A stretch of 64,000 nucleotides of DNA, from the NCBI GenBank assembly GCA_007258455.2, contig VDFB02000003.1:40985986-41049985 (forward strand), given 5' to 3'. The position numbers and the translations under genes are program-made. The notes under the pieces are model-generated. The model was not told the origin of the DNA and ran no database searches. It was given only the letters and a program-made list of their open reading frames with translations. Below, in pieces: positions 56,464 to 64,000 of this stretch. Source of the DNA: Sequoia sempervirens. Its lineage: Eukaryota > Streptophyta > Pinopsida > Cupressales > Cupressaceae. The first letter of the stretch is position 1; each line of letters opens with the position of its first letter.

Positions 56464-57899
56464 TTTTTTATGGTTAACTTGTTTTTTGTTTTAATAAAAT
56501 TAAATATTTTGATTTTATGAACATAAATTGGAAATATTTTGTATATGGTTTAGAATTGTTGATTTACTTTCTTATTCTTCCAAATCTTTCTATTTCCTAA
56601 CTTTATTGACCAAAAAAGTTTGCTAGGTAAACACAAGAAAATATGTTGCAAATCTTATCAAAATTTATATTAATATAAAATTTGTGTTAAATTACTACAC
56701 AAAAAAAAAAAAAATTCTAAACTTGAGAAATTAATTATGAAATAAATTTCTTAAATTTACTATTCCATATAAAAGTAAGTTTCTAAATTAATATTTAAAA
56801 TTAAAAAAAATTGAAAAACTTTTAAAAAAAAAATTGGTTAATGAAACAAAAAAATCAAATAAAAGAGATTTGATGAAACAAAAAACTCAAATCGAAGAGA
56901 TTTGATAAAACAAAATAAATAAATAAATAATAAAAATAATTCAAATATTTTCATAAACTAAAAGAACAAATAAATAAATAAATAATATTTTTAATTACAA
57001 AGAAAAATAAAAAAAGAAAATGATAACTCTCGACGTATTTTATATATATTAATATTTAATATATGTATGCTAGTCTATAATCAATCATAAAACAAAATAT
57101 ACCTATACTCCTATTTAATTATCATATTTATTTTAATTAGATTATTTATCCTCTCTAATATCTATATCAATAAATTACTAATTAACTATATTTTTTAAAT
57201 TTACTCTATTTGTCAACCTAAATCAATTTATAGAAGCAAAGGATTGGGTGAAATTTTTGATTTTTTAAGCTAATTAAATGGATTGCCCTAAGATTGGTCA
57301 ATTTTTATTTTGCTTTTAAAACTATGTCCTTAAAAAGGGCTCAACTCTTTTTCTTAGGAAAGAATACCTTAGAGAGGTGTTATCTTATCATATGACATAC
57401 CTAGAACTAACACCCTTATTTTACTACTACTCCATGTCACGCGTGCATATCAAGGACGTGTTTAACTTGGCCTATTTTTTAGTAAATTGTTTTCTATTTT
57501 TTCATATGTCCACTTAAATTTTGATGGGTAGATTTATAATATTGTAGTGATAAAAATAGAAAAAAAAATGACGATGTCTAATGAAATTGCGAGTGGTATT
57601 TTAGTACATATTACTTGTTTATTTTGAACAATTATTATTTGGGAGCATATTCTTATTTGATCAATTCGCATTTACTTCCAACCTATGTTAAAATTAGAGG
57701 TTTCAAATAAGGTATGAATATTTGTCAAAGTATAAGGGATAGAGGAATTCTCGCAAATGTTTTAGTTGTCATTATGTTGGTCGACGTGAATGTAAAATGT
57801 AAAAGAATGCAAAAGACAAGAAAGAGTATTGATTATCGGTTTTTCAAAATTGTACAAAACCTTACAAAACAACCCTATGAATTTTGTTGTTTATTTTTC
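56464..57899. other. AT-rich spacer with simple repeats
   Basis: No gene recognised. Bases 56860-56990 contain a duplicated ~35-base unit with GAGATTTGAT-AAAACAAA and (AAAT)n runs. A frame at 57714-57962 overlaps the repeat that follows and has no known product. Confidence 0.55.
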
Positions 57900-58700
57900 T
57901 TTTTTCCTTGGCATTCTAATGTTGGTTTCATTGTGCTTGGTAGCAATGAGAGGTGTGTTTAGTTTGGAGCAATAGTTTGGGGCTTTCTAGGTTAGGATTT
58001 TGATGAAATTGTTAAATATCTACATTTCATTGTTTTGGAATCCTAATGCTTGTCTCATTGTGCTTGGTGGTAGTGGGAGTTGTGCTTGATTTGGAGCAAT
58101 AATTTGAGGCTTTCCATGATGGGGTTTTGACAAAATTACAAGATATTTATATTTATTAGAAGATATGTACAATTCTTTACAATTTATTTGCTAGAAAAAC
58201 TTTTCTTTCTAGTGTAGAATTTTGCCAAAATTATTAAATACTTGCATTTAGTTGTTTTAGTGTTCTAATGTTGGTTTCATTATGCTTAATGGTAGTGGAA
58301 GGTGTTGGTTTGGAGCTTTCTATAGTAGGTTTTGATGTAATTGCTAGATATTTACATTTAGTAGCAAACATTTGTATAGCTCTTTATATTTTTTCATTAT
58401 TGATTTTATTTTCTTTCTAGTGTAAGGTTTTGAAAAAATTGCTAAATATTTGCATTTTTTGTATTGAAACAATTCAAATAAAATGCATAAAAGAAGGCAA
58501 CTAGCAGGCTACCAAGTAACTATTTTCATTTAGTTATTTGGGTGTTCCAATGTTGGTTGTGTTGTGCTTGGAAACAATGAGAGGTGTGCTTGGTTTGGAT
58601 CAATAGTTTGGGGCTTTCCACAATAAGGTTTTGATGAAATTGTTAAATATTTACATTTACCAACAAACATTTGTACAATGCTTTATAGCTTTTCCTTGCT
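57900..58700. repeat. Degenerate tandem repeat of about 130-290 bases
   Basis: The phrase CTAATGTTGGTTTCATTGTGCTTGG recurs in variant form near 57914, 58040, 58262 and 58548. Each time it is followed by GGAGCAATAGTTTGGGGCTTTC-like text and GTTTTGATGAAATTG-like text. The spacing is uneven (about 125, 220 and 285), so units have gained or lost parts. Its origin is unknown. Confidence 0.65.
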
Positions 58701-60899
58701 ATAATTTTCTTTTTCAAAATAATGTAAATATCATCAAGCATTAATAGATTACTAACTCACCTACTACATATGAAGCTCTATTTAGTTCGTTAACTCATTT
58801 TCTCATTAATCGTCTTCCTATTTCATATATCTCAATATATTGCTTTGTAAGAATCCATTGTGGTAGGGACTACACCCTATTTTGGGTTAGTGTTTTATCC
58901 TTTGGGTATTAATGTTAAAATATTTCTATGATGAAAATATAATATTTTATTTTTTATTGATAGAAAAAAGGATAATGGAATAGCTAGTTATATTATAGAG
59001 ATTTCTTAGGAGAAATAAATGATAAAATAGTTACTCATATGATTGTGCATGTGGGAAAAATAATTTAAATAAAGTAAAAAAAGACAAATTTGGGACTTTA
59101 GAATTGTAGAAGAGACTAGAGACAATGTTGAATTAAGCCAGATCCTTTTTGTAATTATCTATGTTATACAATCCACAATACAAGAGAAGCAAATGTTATG
59201 AATTTTCCTTTCTTGATTCTCAAGGAGCATAGGTTGTGGAGGTTTTTGACAAGGTTTTTCTAGTTGGCCACTAGACTTGTGGGTCTGATGAAATGTAAAT
59301 ATTTAACAATTTTTTTAAAAAAAACATGCCATGAAAATCTCCAAGCTAATTCTCTAAAAAAAATACTACTATTTATGTATATATTTAACAATCACTAAAT
59401 AAACATACTACATAAAACTTGAAAGTGATGTTTATAAAAATGAACATTAGAAGACTAGGCAACAAGTACAAATAGATATAAACACATATTTTCCATATAG
59501 AACTCCACAATATGAACTTTTATTTTCTTTGATGAGTATAGATTATCTATTGTAAATCTCTCATTATAGCATAGGCTAAGAATAAATATGAATTGACTAA
59601 ATAAGAGTTCACTCCCAAATGTTAGTTGCTTAAGCTAGAAAAGTGGCATGTACTAACATACTAGTTGTGATTTCATTAGACATAATTTTTTCTTTTTTTA
59701 AGTAAGAAATTATAAATGTAGTCATCAAATTTTGAATGAAACTATGAATAAATTAGAAGGTTATAATCTTCATAGTGTGCACATAGTTGGCTAATTATAT
59801 CAATTACTATTCGCTTAATGAGTACATCCATAATAACCAAAGAGCCCTAAACTTTGCCTTGGAAAGATATCCTTAATAAGAGTTGGATATTATTTTCCTA
59901 CCTTAGATTTCTTGCCCTTAAGTGAATCTTGACATTGAATTGCAATGCTTAATGCATTTCTTGGATACATTAGGCATAGTGAGTGGATTGATGCATATCA
60001 TCAAAATATATGTGCATAATAAATGCTAGCCTACCTAACAATTTTGTATATAATATAATAAGTTTTGCATTAGGTGACTTAAGTTGAGGTCAACCTAGTT
60101 GTTATGCTCCTATGGAGGTGTAGTTCTATTATTTAGATATTTTATTCCAATTGCCTTGAAGAGGGCCATGCAATGTGATAGAGAGCTACTTAGAATATAA
60201 ATAAAATAGATCTTCATTAACATCTTCTCTGAGTCCTTAATTAGGTCATACGGACCAATGTGAGTTGTCGTGAGATCTACTACTAAGACCACATGTTTTT
60301 GGTATCCTTTTTGAGATTTCATGTTTCTCTTAGATGTTCCCATTCTAAATGGTTTTGATTAATCCAATCATCTTAGTTTCCCCTTTTATGCCTAACTAAC
60401 CAATGGTGTTTAACTCTTTTGATAGTGTAGTAATGATCAACCCTAATGTTGCTTGGTTGGAGTTGTTTATAGATTTTTGTGACAGAAAAGGACATTGATA
60501 GATCCACAAGTTTAAAGTTTGAGGGGCAACTAGTCCTTGACAATTATGATTCAAATTTCCTAGAGGGAGGAGGAATATATCAACAAACATGCACTGTTTC
60601 TCCTTTAGGAGATTTGATACAAATCAATTATACTCATGGAATATTTTAGTTTCATGCTACCTACTCTTATGGAACAAGTAGAAATTATTAGGATAGAAAT
60701 ACCAAGGAATTCAATATGGATCATATCAATTTTGGTCATTTGTATACTCATTCTATTGTTGTTTCATTTATCATAGTTATTTCTAGGGGATAGTCAATAA
60801 AATTGGTATTTTGGTTCCCCAAATTTGAATTATTATAGCTCCATCATAGCTATATATAATCTAGAACTTATGATTGTTATTTTTTTTCTTAGGTGGTAG
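58701..60899. other. AT-rich sequence, no confident gene
   Basis: No recognised protein. The minus-strand frames at 60110-60343 and 60396-60590 may belong to the decayed gypsy element whose Gag is seen just to the right, but no pol motif could be read. Confidence 0.45.
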
Positions 60900-61640
60900 A
60901 GCATTTGTAACTCTATTGGTTGTGGCACTTTGGTTTTTTTCAAAAGAAAATGGTTCCAAGGGGTTATGGTGTTGTTGTTTTGGGTGAGAAAACTTTTATT
61001 GGCACCATATCATTTCATCCCAGTATTGATCATGATTTGATCAATCTTGAGAGAACTCTCATGAGCCTCTTTATATGATCTATATGGGAGCTTTTGGACC
61101 TCTACCCACATGCCCTTATTTAGGGAATGCAAGAAAAATTCACAAATTTCCCTATAATCCATGTTCAATACACTTATAAGAATAAATAACTTATCTCCAC
61201 ACATTATGAAATGTGAAACTATTTTTTTTGGGTCCTATTTAACAATTTAGAACTCTTAGATCCATATTTGCAATAGAGTGTTCATGTCAAAGGAAAGAAT
61301 AAACCCACCAATGAGTTATCAAAAAGAGTGACTTGATGCTTCCAAGAGTTTGTAATACCTTGCAAAATCTATCTTATCCAAAAAATTAGGAAGATTCTAG
61401 TAATGATCCCATCGTAAGGAAAGAGCTCTTGAATAGCCATGGTGTAATATTTAATGTGAGAGTTGGGATCATCCACCTCTTTGAAATTGGGTGGTTCAGT
61501 AAGTGATCATGACAAAATCACATTGTAAATTGTATGATCTAAGGGCTCCTTTAGATACTTGAGGTATGTCCCAAAGAAGGGTTCATGTGTGGAAGGAGAG
61601 GTCCCTTTGAACATGATCCCTATGGGTAGAGTTTGTTAGG
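60900..61640 (-). pseudogene. Gypsy-type Gag fragment, antisense and badly decayed
   Basis: On the minus strand the order is EPFFGTYLKYLKEPLDHTIY, EPPNFKEVDDPNSHIKYYTM then AIQELFPYDGIITRIF. After stops and shifts come ICEFFLHSLNKGMWVEVQKL and PYRSYKEAHESSL. These are the Gag core and its C-terminal part in the right order. No pol follows within the window that I can read. It is older than A and B judging by the density of breaks. Confidence 0.6.
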
Positions 61641-64000
61641 TGGATTGCACTTGGAACTTAGAGATTCAATTATATTGATATCTAGTGAATACCAAATAGT
61701 TTTGGGGATGTGTGTTAAATAATCGATTCCTACTAGGATCATTTAATTTGGATTTTAAGACACATGTATCCCACTTAGATAGTATATGCTTATTGTGTTG
61801 TATGGTGGAGGCAAGGGAGGCATGAATGCTACATTGTTGGCATTGCACAAATAGAAAGTTGACCTGGGAAGTAATTAGGTTATACCTTGGCCTAGTTCAT
61901 TATGTTGATGGTGAACAAAAAATTATAACTTGCAATATAGAATGTTCAATTATAATAAAATGGTGAAATTATCTCTCTATAGGAGATAAATTAAAAACTT
62001 GTTTCACTATAAATGAAAAGTACTAATCTCAGGGAACTTGTAGTATCTTTGTAGAAGCCTCTATCTTGTACACTAGTACGTCACATAGACGTCCTTATGT
62101 CACATTTTGTCCAATTTAGACTCTCAATGAAAAGCACATTCAAGTCCGAGCAAGTTGCATGTGTGCATAGCATAAAATAACAAATTTGTCAAGCACATAA
62201 AATGTTTAAAATAATGAAAATGATGATAAAACTAGCTATATAGATATTAAAAATAAAAAAAGAACAAAATACTAAAAGGAGATTTAGAAAGTATATCATC
62301 GAGTAATCTCTAAAAATAAATTTGCAAATAAGGAAGAAAAAGGAAAAATATTTTTGGGTGGCTATTTGAGGGTCTTTCCTTAGTCAAACCCCCGTTTTGG
62401 TCTTTTGACCTCCAAAAAAACCAAGATTTTGATCATATTGAGAAGATAAAAGTATAAATGATTTGAAATAAAAGTATGACTAACAATAATATGAAAAATA
62501 ACAAGTACCCTATGCTAACAATTGAAATATTCCAAATGAAAATAAGAAATGATAAAATGAGAAGGGGAACAATAATACTAGAATAAAATCACCTATAAGT
62601 TGTTACAGACCCCCAAGAAGAATTTTGTTGTCTCAATCTTATCATTCTTCACAATCTCACGAAGGTGGTGATAAAAATGTTAAATAAAATGGCATGCACA
62701 AGATTGATATAGCCTGTTGGCTACAAAATAATATTGTTTTTTTTCCAAGAATTATATATCTTTAATGTTAGAATTTAAAAAATCGATTTCCTTGCAAAAA
62801 GGGCAAGTCAAAATGCTTTTGCTTGATTTGACTACATGCAAGAGTGTTACTTTTGAATTTTTGGTGGGAAGGTAATGTTCCAACGACCACTAAAACTAAA
62901 AATCTTGTGAGGCACTAAAGCATCATGCAAATGTCCATGTGTTGCACTCTCATCTTGGAAAAATTAGATTTAAAAGGCTTGAATTGTCATAAAAATTCCA
63001 AAAATACCATATTTAAGTGTTATCATTTTGTAATTGAAATAATCTATAACAGAAGGCTAAAGTGAGGATATGATGTAGTGTGAAATTATGAGGGTGTGCA
63101 ATTTTTGGGACTACATAGGGTTGGCACCTTGGAGGACTTGGTTGTTTATTCATTTGGGTTGGGATTTGGAGTAGTCACTTGATTTACCAAACTCAATCAT
63201 CTTGATTATTTATACCAAGGTAGCTATTAGTTTCTTTGGAGTTGCTCCTTCTACATGTTTCATTTCACCACCATGAGGTAGGTATTGTTGTTTGTATTAT
63301 GTGGGTTGAATGGCCTCATTGGTTTGTGATTACATATTATTCTAAATTCTCACTAACTATGTGGAGACTTGACCATCTTGAAAGAATATTTCAAGGAATC
63401 CTTGTAATGATCAAACATATACTAAGTCCATTTTGAGGCAATATATCTCATTGTCAGTTTGTGTGGTCGTATCCCTACAAGTGGGCAAGTTGGGCTCTTG
63501 TAGTTAGATTTCTAACTAAACTAAAACTTGTCGAGTTCTAGTTTGGCTTGGTCTTGGTTTTGATTGTAAAATGACTCCTTGATATTGAACTTGTGAATGA
63601 TTATCAACATGGTTATAAATTATTGGCCAAAATAGGTGTTATTATTAAGCTCTAGATGCTCACCATCCAAAATAGTGTCCTCATAATTATACCTATTTTA
63701 AATAGGTGACATGAGATCAAAAGGAATATACTAATCGAATAAGGGGGTAATGGATGCATTATAAGGATTTTGTCCCTAAGGCCTTGTTGATGTTGGCATA
63801 TTCAAGGGTACTTTGGGTATCACTAAATAAATGAGATGAAAAAGATAAATAAAAGAAAATGATAAAAATGTGAGTGTGTTGTGGACGGATTTTCTCTTTA
63901 CGTCAATTTCACCAAAATATTTGTAGCTTTAAATCTATTCACCAATATTATGTGTGAGTTAGACTTGGGATAGCACACATTTCACTCATCTAGGCTACAT
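61641..64000. other. Right end of window, no confident gene
   Basis: On the minus strand the first part (61641-61860) may be the N-terminal side or leader of the decayed Gag. The rest is AT-rich with short frames only (for example 63236-63436). No LTR boundary or RNA gene could be recognised. Confidence 0.4.

Noticed and set aside
1..64000. Search for tRNA, rRNA, snRNA or organelle-derived DNA
   Set aside because: No cloverleaf, no rRNA landmark and no plastid or mitochondrial gene text was recognised. A tRNAscan-SE and organelle BLAST run would be decisive.

Overview
The window looks like gymnosperm (probably conifer) nuclear DNA. It is AT-rich and gene-poor, and at least half of it is old LTR retrotransposon sequence carrying nested insertions and many stop codons. 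Only one gene appears intact: a single-exon cytochrome b5-fusion front-end desaturase on the minus strand at 42134-43501, most likely a sphingolipid delta-8 desaturase. No organism was given; the assignment rests on the size and type of the elements, the old insertions and the general sequence style.

Layout. 1-3352 holds the end of a Ty1/copia-type, probably non-autonomous element: gag-like remnant, polypurine tract, an LTR at 2888-3339, then a tRNA-Met-type primer binding site. 3353-36895 is a large Ty3/gypsy Tat-clade element (element A), split inside gag by a second complete Tat element of 19.2 kb (element B, 4624-23822). B has paired 1.25 kb LTRs, a primer binding site, a polypurine tract and an imperfect 5 bp target duplication (CTTTA/CTTTC). 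Directly after A come 340 bp of copia integrase (36899-37235), so copia sequence lies on both sides of A.

The two Tat elements differ in an informative way. B is ordered gag, protease, G-patch, RT, RNase H, archaeal-type RNase H (aRNH), integrase, and carries on the opposite strand of its 3' region a plant mobile domain (PMD) gene with a coiled-coil tail (21644-19866). A is ordered gag, protease, aRNH, RT, RNase H, integrase, with the aRNH between protease and RT in one continuous reading frame. A also carries a long accessory frame on the sense strand (31294-35481) and a second, antisense ORF (30445-29804), neither of which I can name. B's LTR has a run of seven regularly spaced short inverted repeats in U3.

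36896-46740 is the less TE-dense block around the desaturase gene. It contains an unidentified ORF pair (37752-38342), a GC-richer promoter-like island with TCP/site II motifs (39541-39960) and a complex minisatellite (40070-41310). 45950-46470 is a CT-rich microsatellite, and 46741-48091 a candidate solo LTR. 48092-54120 is AT-rich DNA without a recognisable gene. 54127-56463 (minus) looks like a 5'-truncated LINE that keeps the end of ORF2 RNase H, followed unusually by a further long ORF with a coiled coil. The remainder is AT-rich, with a degenerate repeat (57900-58700) and an antisense gypsy gag fragment (60900-61640).

The strongest leads for something undescribed are the accessory genes: three unrelated retroelements here (A, B and the LINE) each appear to carry, outside gag-pol, a long ORF built as a globular N-terminal region followed by a charged linker and coiled coil. 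No database search was possible; all family calls rest on motifs read by eye.
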